Assembly: GCA_905480605.1 (NCBI GenBank)
Contig: CAJQRD010000003.1
Location: 51,569-115,568 of the forward strand
DNA: 64,000 nucleotides
Direction of reading: 5' to 3'
From: an uncultured Saprospiraceae bacterium
GTDB taxonomy: Bacteria > Bacteroidota > Bacteroidia > Chitinophagales > Saprospiraceae
Shown here: positions 25,065 to 34,495 of the stretch, piece by piece
Numbering within the stretch: the stretch's first letter is position 1
How the letters are laid out: every line of letters begins with the position of its first letter
Notes under the pieces: model-generated
The model's input: the letters and a program-made list of their open reading frames with translations, nothing else
Told to the model about the DNA's origin: nothing
The model's database searches: none
Position numbers and translations under genes: made by a program

Positions 25065-25072
25065 TACATTTG
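25065..25072 (+). promoter_or_regulatory. -7 promoter element for the PhnA-like gene
   Basis: TACATTTG, a full match to TAnnTTTG, 17 nt before the ATG at 25090, the same distance as at hemN and SemiSWEET. Confidence 0.5.
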
Positions 25073-25089
25073 CAAAAATTGCTTAAAAA

Positions 25090-25650
25090 ATGAGTTTATC
25101 GTTGAATTTAGAAAGCAGGTGTGAAATGAAATGTGAGCTGTGTGGGAACAATGAGGGAATCACAGCTTTACCTGTTAGTCCTAAATCAGGCGATAATGAC
25201 GATGACAATGTTGTAGTTTGTCCAAAATGTGCAGAACAAATTCAAAATACAGAGAATTTAGATACAAATCACCTAAGATGCTTGGCTGAAAGCATCTGGA
25301 GTCAAGTACCTGCAGTTCAAGCTATTACATACAGATTACTAAGTCAAATGCCTAATGAAGGTTGGGCCCAAGATACGATTGGGATGGCTTATTTAGATGA
25401 AGAAACACTGGAATGGGCACAAACAGGAGATTCTAAGTTAATACACAAGGATTCTAATGGTAACATATTACAAGCTGGGGATTCAGTGACGCTCATTCAA
25501 GATTTGAATGTAAAAGGTGCAAACTTTACAGCAAAAAGAGGTACAGCTGTTAGAAGAATTAGACTTGTCCATGACAATGCTGAACATATTGAAGGTAAAG
25601 TTGATGGCCAACATATCGTAATATTGACAAAATTTGTCAAAAAGTCATAA
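25090..25650 (+). CDS. PhnA-domain (YjdM-like) zinc-ribbon protein
   Basis: 186 residues. The N-terminal zinc ribbon uses Cys15-x2-Cys18 and Cys44-x2-Cys47; a helical middle (CLAESIWSQVPAVQAITYRLL) follows, and the C-terminal PhnA/YjdM SH3-like domain is shown by DSNGNILQAGDSVTLIQDLNVKG and GTAVRRIRLV. Despite the historical name, the family is not shown to take part in phosphonate breakdown, so no pathway is assigned. Confidence 0.88.
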   Translation: MSLSLNLESRCEMKCELCGNNEGITALPVSPKSGDNDDDNVVVCPKCAEQIQNTENLDTNHLRCLAESIWSQVPAVQAITYRLLSQMPNEGWAQDTIGMAYLDEETLEWAQTGDSKLIHKDSNGNILQAGDSVTLIQDLNVKGANFTAKRGTAVRRIRLVHDNAEHIEGKVDGQHIVILTKFVKKS

Positions 25651-25802
25651 ATCGACCATTTTTAACAATTTATAACCTATAAGATACAGATTTACAAGGA
25701 TAAACACATGTAAACTTTATTTTATATATCTTTATTCAAAATTTAATGAGATCTATATCCCATTAGTCCCTCATTGGATTGAATTGTAAATAAAAGTGAA
25801 AA

Positions 25803-27119
25803 ATGAAATTTGAAGATTTGAAAATTATTGAGCCAATCATGAAAGCGCTCAAAACAAAAGGTTATAGCGAACCTACTCCAATTCAAGCTAAAGCAATTCC
25901 ACATATATTAAACAGAAAAGATGTTTTAGGTTGCGCTCAAACTGGAACGGGAAAAACTGCGGCTTTTTCTATTCCTATAATACAATTAATACACAAAATT
26001 GAAGGCAACAGCAATGCTAAGCCAACTTTAAGATCATTAATTGTAACGCCTACACGTGAGTTGGCAATTCAGATAGATGAGAACATCAAGGACTACAGTT
26101 CTAACACTAACATCAAGCATGCTGTAATATTTGGAGGAGTTAAACAAGAACAACAAGTTAGGACTTTAAAAAAAGGTGTGCATATATTAGTAGCAACACC
26201 AGGAAGACTATTGGACTTGATCTCTCAAAAGCACTTAAGTTTAAGCGATGTCAAATTGTTTGTACTTGATGAAGCTGACAGAATGTTGGATATGGGTTTT
26301 ATCAACGATATCAAAAAGCTTTTGAAGTTATTACCGACTGAAAGACAATCATTATTCTTCTCGGCAACAATGCCACAGAATATAGTTGAGCTGTCAAATA
26401 CAATATTGAAAAATCCAATAAAGGTTGAAGTGGCGGCTGTCTCTTCTACTGCTGAAACGATTACACAATATTTATACTATACAAACAGAACGGATAAAAA
26501 CAACTTGCTTTTACACATTCTAAAAGAAAGAAAAATAGATCAAGTTCTAATTTTTGTAAGAACCAAACATGGAGCCGATAGAATCTTTAGATTTCTTACT
26601 AAGAATAATGTAAAAGCTGCATCAATTCATGGAGATCGTGCACAAAATCAAAGACAAAAAGCACTACAGGATTTTAAGTCAAAAGAAATAACAGCATTGG
26701 TGGCAACCGACATCGCTGCTAGAGGAATTGATATTGAAAAATTGACATATACAATCAATTTAGATATTCCCAATATTGCTGAAACGTATGTCCACAGAAT
26801 TGGAAGGTCAGGAAGAGCTGGAGAAGATGGTATCGCAATTTCAATTTGTGAACCAGAAGAAAATGCTTATGTAAAAGATATCCAAAAATTAATTGGCAAG
26901 AAAATTACGGTTATTGAGGACAACCCGTTTCCTCAAACAGATAAGCCAATGACTGAGGAGGAAAAGAAAGAGTGGAACAAAGAAAAGCAAAAAAGAAAAC
27001 AAGAGTTTTTTGCTAACCGTAAAAACGGCAAACAAGGTAACTCGAGAAGTGACAAACCTAAAAATGAAAGGTCAAAGTCAAAAGATAATAAATCAAGAAA
27101 CAAAGCAAAGGAAAGCTAA
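25803..27119 (+). CDS. DEAD-box RNA helicase, RhlE-like, with frameshift-truncated tail
   Basis: 438 residues as read. Q-motif region YSEPTPIQ, Walker A AQTGTGKT (45-52), PTRELA, TPGRLLD, DEAD (156-159), SAT, DIAARGID and HRIGRSGRAG cover both RecA lobes of an ATP-dependent RNA helicase used in ribosome assembly or RNA decay. The basic tail stops at TAA (27117-27119). The reading frame one base over continues the same kind of Lys/Arg-rich tail for 84 more codons. Removing one G at 27110/27111 would join them smoothly, so the tail is probably truncated by a one-base insertion or a sequencing error. Confidence 0.93.
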   Translation: MKFEDLKIIEPIMKALKTKGYSEPTPIQAKAIPHILNRKDVLGCAQTGTGKTAAFSIPIIQLIHKIEGNSNAKPTLRSLIVTPTRELAIQIDENIKDYSSNTNIKHAVIFGGVKQEQQVRTLKKGVHILVATPGRLLDLISQKHLSLSDVKLFVLDEADRMLDMGFINDIKKLLKLLPTERQSLFFSATMPQNIVELSNTILKNPIKVEVAAVSSTAETITQYLYYTNRTDKNNLLLHILKERKIDQVLIFVRTKHGADRIFRFLTKNNVKAASIHGDRAQNQRQKALQDFKSKEITALVATDIAARGIDIEKLTYTINLDIPNIAETYVHRIGRSGRAGEDGIAISICEPEENAYVKDIQKLIGKKITVIEDNPFPQTDKPMTEEEKKEWNKEKQKRKQEFFANRKNGKQGNSRSDKPKNERSKSKDNKSRNKAKES

Positions 27120-27372
27120 AGAATCTTCAACTGCTGAATCCAAGACTGATAAGCAAAAATCTGACAGAGGTCCAGAAAAGTTTGATCGTAAAAAGGCTAA
27201 ACCTAATCATGACAAGCCAAGGAGCGAAAGAAGAGATGGTAGAAAGGAAGGTAAAAAAGACGAGAGAAAAGGCGATAGAAAAGAGGGAGGCAAAAAAAGA
27301 AGAAGCAACTCTAGTATGAGTAATAAGTTACCACCAAAATTAGGTAATAAATATATGTGGCCTCTAGAGTAG
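27110..27372 (+). pseudogene. Displaced C-terminal tail of the DEAD-box helicase
   Basis: Frame +1 relative to the helicase reads KAKESSTAESKTDKQ, KFDRKKAKPNH, RRDGRKEGKKDERKGDRK and ends PPKLGNKYMWPLE. It is extremely basic, like RNA-binding tails of RhlE-type helicases, and lacks its own ribosome-binding site. The translations on both sides of the shift contain the same KAKES word, consistent with slippage in a purine-rich tract. A terminator follows at 27427. Confidence 0.65.
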
Positions 27373-27426
27373 GGATACTCTAATGAAGCATGAAGTGATT
27401 TAAAAATAAAAGTCAAATCCTCCAAT

Positions 27427-27466
27427 AAAAAAAGACCATTTAATTAAATTTAAATGGTCTTTTTTG
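27427..27466. terminator. Bidirectional rho-independent terminator
   Basis: AAGACCATTTAA / TTAAATGGTCTT stem flanked by A- and T-runs, between the helicase and the convergent DUF2007 gene. Confidence 0.85.
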
Positions 27467-27476
27467 TTTAAGCAGT

Positions 27477-27683
27477 TTAGAGAATCTCCGCATCTTTTAA
27501 AATCTTACGTGCTCTCTCTTCATCATCTTTTGCTACATGCAATTCAATCTCACCAAAAACTCCTGCATGAGCAGTATCCATTTTATCCACAGTATGAGCA
27601 ACAATCCCAGCCTCTGTTAAAAGGTGCTTAGCTGTCATAATTTTGAGCTGCGAAATACTGAAAAAAATTGTTGAACCTTCCAT
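27477..27683 (-). CDS. DUF2007 domain protein
   Basis: 68 residues, a single GlnB-like alpha/beta domain: FFSISQLKIMTAKHLLTEAGIVAHTVDK then GEIELHVAKDDEERARKIL. DUF2007 proteins are labelled putative signal-transducing proteins by similarity to the PII fold; no ligand is established. It stands alone, read from its own promoter and ended by the shared terminator. Confidence 0.85.
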   Translation of the reverse strand: MEGSTIFFSISQLKIMTAKHLLTEAGIVAHTVDKMDTAHAGVFGEIELHVAKDDEERARKILKDAEIL

Positions 27684-27767
27684 AATTTTATTTTTTTAAT
27701 GACGCAATTGGCAGAACTTTAAATATACCAAATAGATTTAAAAACTGAGCACATACAATTATTTTTT

Positions 27768-28280
27768 CTATTGAACATTCGTTGAAGCCACAGACACATT
27801 CAATATATCTTTGTCAAATAAATAAAGACCACTCTTCTCATCACCTATCAATTCCAATTTATCATTCATAGTCCTTGCCAATGCTTCCTCTTCTATCTGT
27901 TCAGCTACATACCATTGTAAAAAATTATGTGTGGCGTAGTCCTTCTCATTCAAAGCAATATCCACCAATTTATTAATGCTTTCAGACACGAAAACCTCAT
28001 GTTTGTATAATTCTTTAAATGCATGGATAATTGACGGATAAGTCAATACAGGTTGTTCCAAAGCTGGAATCATTGCAAAACCACCTCTTTCATTTACAAA
28101 ATGAATTAACTTAAGCATATGCATTCTTTCCTCATCAGAATGATTGTAAAAGAATTGTGTAACGTTGTCAATTCCTGGCTGAATCTCAGCCCAAGAAGCC
28201 ATTGCCAAATATACTTGAGATGATTGAGCTTCTATTTTAATCTGCTCATTTAAAGCAGCTTGCATTGTTTTAGATAACAT
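27768..28280 (-). CDS. ftnA: Ferritin (non-heme, FtnA-like)
   Basis: 170 residues from ATG at 28280, which has an AAGGA ribosome-binding site six bases upstream; the frame extends to 28328 but that start is less likely. Motifs of the bacterial ferritin ferroxidase centre are visible: MQAALNEQIKIEAQSSQVYLAM, DEERMHMLKLIHFVNERGG and YVAEQIEEEALA. Length and lack of a heme-binding Met favour FtnA over bacterioferritin. It stores iron and limits Fenton chemistry. No iron-box operator was identified. Confidence 0.93.
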   Translation of the reverse strand: MLSKTMQAALNEQIKIEAQSSQVYLAMASWAEIQPGIDNVTQFFYNHSDEERMHMLKLIHFVNERGGFAMIPALEQPVLTYPSIIHAFKELYKHEVFVSESINKLVDIALNEKDYATHNFLQWYVAEQIEEEALARTMNDKLELIGDEKSGLYLFDKDILNVSVASTNVQ

Positions 28281-28604
28281 ATTGTTCCTTTTTAAATTAT
28301 AATCCTCTAAACTATAAATATGTTCCATTTTATACCTATTATTTTAAAAAAAATCGATCTTATTCCAATTAAACCCAAAAGAATTATTTCTAAATAAGAT
28401 CAGATGTGTTTAGTCTTATGGAGAAAACATAGCCATCTTAGCAGTTTTTAGCAGGTTTGAAACATAGAGCTAGACCAATTCCTCAGTTATACTTCTGATT
28501 TGCGCCAGTTGTAAACTTAGTGCTGGCGCAATATTGTTCGATAATCACCAATAAGAATACTTTATCAATCTTTTTTCCAATATTTGTGAAACAAAAAAAT
28601 ATTC
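28281..28604. other. Intergenic region with a GC-rich hairpin
   Basis: Between the divergent ferritin and ettA genes. It contains a perfect 9-bp inverted repeat TTGCGCCAG...CTGGCGCAA at 28500-28531 with a 14-nt loop and no T-run, about 73 nt before ettA. No ORF. The hairpin could be a regulatory leader, a binding site or a dispersed repeat. Confidence 0.5.
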
Positions 28605-30275
28605 ATGTCCGATAAGAAAATAATATTTGCGATGGAAGGGGTTTCCAAAATCTTCCCTCCTCAAAAAAAAGTACTTAATAATATATGGTTATCATTCTTC
28701 TATGGTGCTAAAATTGGTGTCTTAGGATTGAATGGGTCTGGTAAATCAAGCCTACTTAAAATTATTGCAGGACTTGATCAAAACTATCAAGGCAAGGTAT
28801 CTTTTGACAAAGAGTACAAAATAGGTTACCTAGCTCAAGAACCTGAATTGGACGAAACAAAAACGGTAAAAGAAATAGTTCAAGAAGGTGTACAGCATAT
28901 AGTTGATATTGTCAAAGCATATGATGACGTGAATGCAAAATTCGCTGAACCCATGTCAGATGATGAGATGAACAAATTATTAGAGACTCAAGGAGACTTA
29001 GCAGAAAAAATGGACATCTATAATGCTTGGGAGTTGGACCATAAACTTGAACTCGCCATGGACTCACTTAGGTTACCGCCAGATGATCAATTGGTTTCTG
29101 TTTTATCTGGAGGAGAAAGAAGAAGGGTTGCACTTTGCAGATTGCTTTTAAGCCAACCAGATATCTTACTTTTAGATGAGCCTACCAATCACTTAGATGC
29201 AGAATCTGTGCATTGGTTGGAACAGTTCTTAAAGAGTTTTCCAGGTACCGTTATAGCTGTTACCCATGATAGGTACTTCTTAGACAATGTAGCTGGTTGG
29301 ATATTAGAACTGGATAGAGGTGAAGGTATTCCTTATCAAGGAAATTACTCTTCTTGGTTGGAGCAAAAATCTGATCGTCTTGCAAAGGAAGAAAAACAAG
29401 AATCTAAAAGGCAAAAAGCTCTTAAGCGAGAATTGGAATGGTCTAGGATGAACCAAAAAGCCAAGCAATCTAAAGGTAAGGCAAGACTGAATGCTTATGA
29501 GAAACTGCAAGGCGAAGAAGCCAAAGAACAAGAAAAGAAATTAGAATTGTTTATCCCTGCCGGTGAAAGACTTGGTGACCAAGTTATCGAGTTGGATAAT
29601 GTAACCAAATCATATGATGGTCGCTTACTTATTGAAAACCTAAGTTTTTCAATTCCTAAGAATGCTATTGTTGGTATTATTGGAGCCAATGGTGTAGGTA
29701 AATCTACTTTGTTCAGAATGATCATGGGCGAAGAAAAACCAGACAGCGGAGAAATCAAAATTGGCTCAACAGTCAAACTAAGTTATGTCGATCAATCTCA
29801 CGAAGACTTAATCCCAGAAAAAACAGTATTTGAAATAATTGGTGGAGGGAATGAAATTATAGAAATTGGCAATAGAGAATTAAACGCAAGAGCTTACATA
29901 AGCAAGTTTAATTTTACAGGCAGCGATCAACAGAAAAAACTACAAGTACTTTCAGGTGGAGAACGCAATAGAGTTCACTTAGCAATAACCCTTAAAGAAG
30001 GTGGTAACGTATTGCTACTTGATGAACCCACAAACGATATTGATGTGAATACTCTAAGAGCATTGGAGGAAGCGATTGAAAACTTTGCAGGTTGTGTATT
30101 GGTGATATCTCACGATAGATGGTTTATTGACAGATTAGCAACACACATCATTGCTTTTGAAGATGATGCTCATGTTAGATTCTTTGAAGGTAACTTTAGT
30201 GCTTACGAAGCAAAGAGGAAAGAAGAATTGGGTGACTTTACACCTAAGAGACCTAGATTTAAGAGCCTCTTATAA
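28605..30275 (+). CDS. ettA: Energy-dependent translational throttle protein EttA (ABC-F ATPase)
   Basis: 556 residues, the length of EttA. Two ABC domains each with Walker A (GLNGSGKSS and GANGVGKST), signature LSGGERRR and LSGGERNR, and Walker B (LLLDEPTNHLD, LLLDEPTNDID). The linker and the arm inserted in domain 1 (AYDDVNAKFAEPMSDDEMNK) identify EttA among ABC-F proteins. It binds the ribosomal E site and couples early elongation to the ATP/ADP ratio. It is monocistronic with a strong terminator 20 nt after the stop. Confidence 0.96.
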   Translation: MSDKKIIFAMEGVSKIFPPQKKVLNNIWLSFFYGAKIGVLGLNGSGKSSLLKIIAGLDQNYQGKVSFDKEYKIGYLAQEPELDETKTVKEIVQEGVQHIVDIVKAYDDVNAKFAEPMSDDEMNKLLETQGDLAEKMDIYNAWELDHKLELAMDSLRLPPDDQLVSVLSGGERRRVALCRLLLSQPDILLLDEPTNHLDAESVHWLEQFLKSFPGTVIAVTHDRYFLDNVAGWILELDRGEGIPYQGNYSSWLEQKSDRLAKEEKQESKRQKALKRELEWSRMNQKAKQSKGKARLNAYEKLQGEEAKEQEKKLELFIPAGERLGDQVIELDNVTKSYDGRLLIENLSFSIPKNAIVGIIGANGVGKSTLFRMIMGEEKPDSGEIKIGSTVKLSYVDQSHEDLIPEKTVFEIIGGGNEIIEIGNRELNARAYISKFNFTGSDQQKKLQVLSGGERNRVHLAITLKEGGNVLLLDEPTNDIDVNTLRALEEAIENFAGCVLVISHDRWFIDRLATHIIAFEDDAHVRFFEGNFSAYEAKRKEELGDFTPKRPRFKSLL

Positions 30276-30294
30276 TAATACTAATAAAAAGATT

Positions 30295-30335
30295 AAAAAA
30301 CACCCTGTTGATGATAATCAGCAGGGTGTTTTTTT
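30295..30335 (+). terminator. Rho-independent terminator after ettA
   Basis: Stem ACACCCTG/CAGGGTGT extended inward by TTGAT/ATCAG, followed by a seven-T run. Confidence 0.9.
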
Positions 30336-30394
30336 ATACAAACCTCAAATAAAACTGAGGTCATCGTCTTATACCTTGATAGCACTTTAGTATT

Positions 30395-31078
30395 CTACTT
30401 CCTATACTTTTTCTTAACCAAATTAGGAAATGATTTCACAACCTTTTCAACTTTGGGTCTTGATACTGCCGTTACATATCCTTGATTGGGATTTAGTTCA
30501 TAAAAATTCTGGTGATAGCTTTCTGCAACCCAAAATTCTTTATATGGTTCTACCTCAGTGACAACTTTGCCACTATACTTACCTGAAGCATTAACTTTTG
30601 CAATTGCATTTCTAATTAGCTCAAACTCAGCTTCAGTGTTGTAATAAATTGCGGATCTGTAAGCTTCTCCAACATCAGGACCTTGTCTGTTTAAAGTAGT
30701 AGGATCATGTGCTACAAAAAACACCTCTAGCAACGTATTGTAATCAATTACTGATTTGTCATAATAAATATAGATTACCTCAGAATGACCAGTAGTCCCA
30801 TAGCCAACTTGTTTGTAAGCAGGATAGTCCTTGTGTCCACCCGAATAACCACTGATCACATCTACAACTCCATCAATGCGTTCAAATGAAGCTTCAGTAC
30901 ACCAAAAGCATCCACCCGCAAATATGGCTACATCATAATTTTCTAGATTCTGCGCTTTTGTGTATTCAATAACCGGGTAAGTGTCTTTGTCTTGATTCAA
31001 ACCGTTTGATGTTGTCTTTTTTGAGCCACAACTCATTGCCATCATTAAACTAAATACAACTGTAATTACTATATTCAT
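30395..31078 (-). CDS. msrA: Peptide methionine sulfoxide reductase MsrA, lipoprotein form
   Basis: 227 residues. A type II signal peptide with lipid Cys at 17 (MAMSCGSKK) precedes an MsrA domain. The catalytic GGCFWCTE motif has Cys57 and Cys60; GYSGGHKDYPAYKQVGYGTTGHSEVI and FFVAHDPTTLNRQGPDVG are typical. It repairs methionine-S-sulfoxide in envelope proteins from the periplasmic side. No MsrB domain is fused or adjacent. The C-terminal KSFPNLVKKKYRK is basic and without known role. Confidence 0.94.
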   Translation of the reverse strand: MNIVITVVFSLMMAMSCGSKKTTSNGLNQDKDTYPVIEYTKAQNLENYDVAIFAGGCFWCTEASFERIDGVVDVISGYSGGHKDYPAYKQVGYGTTGHSEVIYIYYDKSVIDYNTLLEVFFVAHDPTTLNRQGPDVGEAYRSAIYYNTEAEFELIRNAIAKVNASGKYSGKVVTEVEPYKEFWVAESYHQNFYELNPNQGYVTAVSRPKVEKVVKSFPNLVKKKYRK

Positions 31079-31377
31079 TTTCTTATATTTTCAAATACCT
31101 TAATGGCTCACTATTACACTTATAATAGCAATAGTTTTAATTTATATCTATAACTGAAATAATTGGGTTATTGTTTATATGATAACATAACTTTAAGGGT
31201 TGTATCGTTTTTTATCAAAAAAAAGACTCAACTATTGAAATCCACGAATTATTGAATTAATTGATTGTTATTTTCTTCATTTAATTCATCCTTCAACAGC
31301 TTGTCTAAATCTTATTTTTCAACTGTTCAATTTTTTTGCCTTTACATTCAATTTTCTATTAGACTATCTTTAATAAG

Positions 31378-32091
31378 TCAATCAGTTGTTATAAATTTTA
31401 CACCCCACTCGACTAATCTACCTTCGTCACCTTTCATTTGATCATTAATGCGCAAGGACCACTCTCCTTTAGCTGTACTACCAATAAAATCTTTTAGATC
31501 ATTACTGTTATATGTTTTAATTAAATTATCACCTGAACTACCTGCTTTATCATGAAGTACAACAGATTTTCCTGAAGGTGAAACCAGCTCAACCAAAAGA
31601 TCACCTATGTGAGAATGTCTAATATCAATATCACAACTCATTTCTATAATCTGACCAACTTGATCGCATTGTTGATTACTGGTTACAGTTGATACATCTG
31701 TTACAGATATTTCAGTAGTCTTTGAATCTTCCAATTGTAAATCTAAAGTCCAATCTACAAGTTTACCGTTATCCCTTGCTCCTGAATCAACAACTTTAAT
31801 GGTCCATTCTCCTTTGGATCTAATTCCTTTAAACACATCCAATAAATCCCCACTAAAAGACCTAATTAAATCTTTTCCAGTCACTCTACTTGGATTTAGA
31901 ATGGTTTTCCTTATTTCATTAGGACCGTATAACTCAATACTAATATCTCCTATATAAGGATGTTCAATATTTACTATTACTTGAACATGTTTTACGATCA
32001 AATCATGACTTACAATAATACGATCTATCAATCCATTCATATCATTATCTGGAATGTTTTTTTTGATTACACTTTTCTTTGTATACTGCAT
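31378..32091 (-). CDS. Protein with two tandem P/Homo B domains and no protease
   Basis: 237 residues. Two copies of the proprotein-convertase P domain: residues ~30-115 (HPYIGDISIELYGP, GEWTIKVVDSGARDNGKLVDWTLDL) and ~130-235 (HSHIGDLLVELVSPSG, GEWSLRINDQMKGDEGRLVEWGV). P domains normally follow a subtilase or metalloprotease catalytic domain in secreted proteins. Here neither a catalytic domain nor a signal peptide is seen, and a stop codon lies five codons upstream of the ATG, so the N-terminus is not simply mis-set. It may be a detached domain or a partner of another protease. Confidence 0.8.
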   Translation of the reverse strand: MQYTKKSVIKKNIPDNDMNGLIDRIIVSHDLIVKHVQVIVNIEHPYIGDISIELYGPNEIRKTILNPSRVTGKDLIRSFSGDLLDVFKGIRSKGEWTIKVVDSGARDNGKLVDWTLDLQLEDSKTTEISVTDVSTVTSNQQCDQVGQIIEMSCDIDIRHSHIGDLLVELVSPSGKSVVLHDKAGSSGDNLIKTYNSNDLKDFIGSTAKGEWSLRINDQMKGDEGRLVEWGVKFITTD

Positions 32092-32343
32092 TAAATAAAG
32101 TATTTAGTTATAATATTATAAATAGGAAATTATTAATACTCAAGGTCAAATTTCATCTTGTATTATAAAATATATCCCCTTTCATTTACAAACCCTATTT
32201 TATTGATCAAGAAAATTTCAAAAAGAATGCAATCTATAATTATTATATATTTATAGATATCTTTTAACCTGGGTATTCTTGGTTCCTTCAATTTATTAAT
32301 TCCAATAGCATTAAACAAACCAAAGATATTAAAACCTCTTCCC

Positions 32344-32619
32344 TCAAGTTTTTATTTCGTCATCGTTCCTTTTATTTAGTCTTGGATTTAATATCGTGTG
32401 AGACTTTGCCTTCATCACGATACGTTGTTTATATTTTGCACCAACCTTAATTATTATAAAATGTGCATTTTTAAATAAAGTAATTACACGTCTAGGCTTT
32501 TCTACAACAATATTAATATTTTTAGAAGAAACGATTATGGCATCAGTTCTATTGTTTCTTACATTTACAATACTTTTGGAGACTCTAACTCGATCCATCT
32601 TACCGATTATTTCTGTCAA
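32344..32619 (-). CDS. Hypothetical basic 91-residue protein
   Basis: Not recognised. Beta-strand-rich and strongly basic (RVRVSKSIVNVRNN, VEKPRRVITLFKN, KYKQRIVMKAKS), with no signal or membrane segment. The start could be residue 1 or the Met at 32598. It is isolated in an AT-rich 858-nt gap between the P-domain gene and the aminotransferase gene, where I see no other credible gene, so it is a weak call. Confidence 0.3.
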   Translation of the reverse strand: MTEIIGKMDRVRVSKSIVNVRNNRTDAIIVSSKNINIVVEKPRRVITLFKNAHFIIIKVGAKYKQRIVMKAKSHTILNPRLNKRNDDEIKT

Positions 32620-32949
32620 GGATTCGAAGTCAATTAATTTTACGACATTGCTAAATTATTTTATCATATAAATATAAGTTCAAAGTTATAGACGTGATTG
32701 AAATAAGAACAGTTCGAATTCATAATACCAGCAATTCTAGTTTAAGCAAACAGATATATTTCATAAAATTAATTACCAATCAAATCTGAAATCAAATAGC
32801 AATGAGTACTATAACACCTGGCAATTTTTAAGATTACTAGATTTAATCCTATGTTATAAAATATACATTTCAAAAGAAACAAAACATCATGAATAAGCTT
32901 ACGCATCTTATTCATATATTGCAGAGTCCAAAATTAATGACAAAACCTT

Positions 32950-34206
32950 ATGGCTTCAAGAAGAAAATTCTTAACTAATATTTCGCAGTTCGGCGTGTAC
33001 TCTAGCATAGGAATAAACCTACTTAATGAGAATCTTTCAATGTCAGATACTGCAGTATCTCAAGATTTATCTTGGAAAAAAATCAGGAAATGTTTCTCAA
33101 TATCAAAAAGTGAAATTATAAATCTAAACAACGGCAGTGCTGGTGTAATGCCTAATTCTGTTTTAAAAAAACATTTAGAGGCGACTGAAGAAATAAATAA
33201 GTATGCTCCTTATGAAGTAAATAATAAATGGGAAGAAACATTACAAAAATTACTAAAAAATTTAGCAAGAGAATTTAGCATTAGCAATGGTCAATTGAAT
33301 TTAGTTAGAAATACAACCGAGGCAATTAATATGATTTTATGGGGATTACCATTTAAAAGAAACGATGAAATACTTTATGCAGATTGGGATTATCCATTTG
33401 TAAATTACACGTTGCAACATTTACAAAAACAAAAAGAAGTAAAGCTTAAAACTATTAAAGAATCGCTTATTGATCTCAATGATGACGAAATTTTAAAGTT
33501 ATACGAAGAACAGATAACACCCAATACAAAACTCATAATAATTACCTGGATAACACACCGAGAAGGTCGAATATTACCTGTTAAGAGAATTCGAAATCTC
33601 GCAAAGAAAAACAATATTGAAGTATTGATTGATGGCGCACATGTACCTGGACAGATAGAACACTCAATATCCGATATTGATCCAGAATATTATGCAGCAT
33701 CCTTACACAAGTGGTTTAATGCGCCTTTAGGAACAGGTTTACTATATATCAATTCATCAGTCATAGAAAAAATATCGCCCCCTATTAGTTACCATCCCAA
33801 ATTGCAATCACAATATGTGAAGTTTGATTACTTAGGAACAAGAGCATTTCAAAATATAAAAGGCATTGAAGAAGCGTTGGTTTTTTTAAATAAAATAGGT
33901 ATAAAAAGAAAAGAAGAATATTTAAGATCTCTGTCACAATACTGGATTTCTCAAGTATCGGATATTCCCAATTTAAAAATACTATCTCCAGCTCATAAAT
34001 ATTGCGCCATTAATTCTTTTTTTATAAAAGGTATCGGTTCTACAAAGATAAAAGATAGACTAGAAAAGGAATTCAAAGTTCATGTAAAAACTTCTTCATA
34101 CAAAAGGCAAAAAATAAGTTTTCTAAGAGTAAGTCCAAACATATACTGCAACCATAAAGACTTAAATAGACTTATAGAGGGCATTCATGACATTGCATCA
34201 TCTTAA
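32950..34206 (+). CDS. Tat-signal class V aminotransferase (isopenicillin-N-epimerase-like)
   Basis: 418 residues. The start MASRRKFLTNISQFGVYSS has a twin-arginine motif (S-R-R-K-F-L) and a weakly hydrophobic stretch, pointing to Tat export of a folded PLP enzyme. The body is a fold-type I class V aminotransferase: NNGSAGVMP, NTTEAINM, DGAHVPGQ and the PLP-lysine motif ASLHKWFNAPLGTG. Relatives are annotated as cysteine desulfurase-like or isopenicillin-N epimerase; substrate is unknown. It stands alone, flanked by gaps of about 330 and 290 nt. Confidence 0.87.
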   Translation: MASRRKFLTNISQFGVYSSIGINLLNENLSMSDTAVSQDLSWKKIRKCFSISKSEIINLNNGSAGVMPNSVLKKHLEATEEINKYAPYEVNNKWEETLQKLLKNLAREFSISNGQLNLVRNTTEAINMILWGLPFKRNDEILYADWDYPFVNYTLQHLQKQKEVKLKTIKESLIDLNDDEILKLYEEQITPNTKLIIITWITHREGRILPVKRIRNLAKKNNIEVLIDGAHVPGQIEHSISDIDPEYYAASLHKWFNAPLGTGLLYINSSVIEKISPPISYHPKLQSQYVKFDYLGTRAFQNIKGIEEALVFLNKIGIKRKEEYLRSLSQYWISQVSDIPNLKILSPAHKYCAINSFFIKGIGSTKIKDRLEKEFKVHVKTSSYKRQKISFLRVSPNIYCNHKDLNRLIEGIHDIASS

Positions 34207-34495
34207 GAGTGGATTTAGAATAATAATTGTAAATTCTTAACTGAATATTTAAACAATTTACCTAACTAAAAAAATCTAATCAGCATATGCACAAGGTCAA
34301 AGTGTTACTATAAAAATATGGCAAAGGTGATGAATTCTGAGTGAACTTAAAAGTAAATTTCGAAGTAGGGTAGTAAATTAATGTTTTGAAAATAATTCAA
34401 TTACTTAATGTTAAATTACTTCTTAACTTGTAGAAACCTTTAATGACTAGATGAGAGAATTCTTTTTTTCAGAATAGTTACACATATAATTTTTT

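Noticed and set aside
28605..30275. EttA as an antibiotic-resistance ABC-F protein
   Set aside because: The arm insert, length and linker fit EttA, a housekeeping ABC-F, rather than the Vga/Msr/Lsa resistance types.
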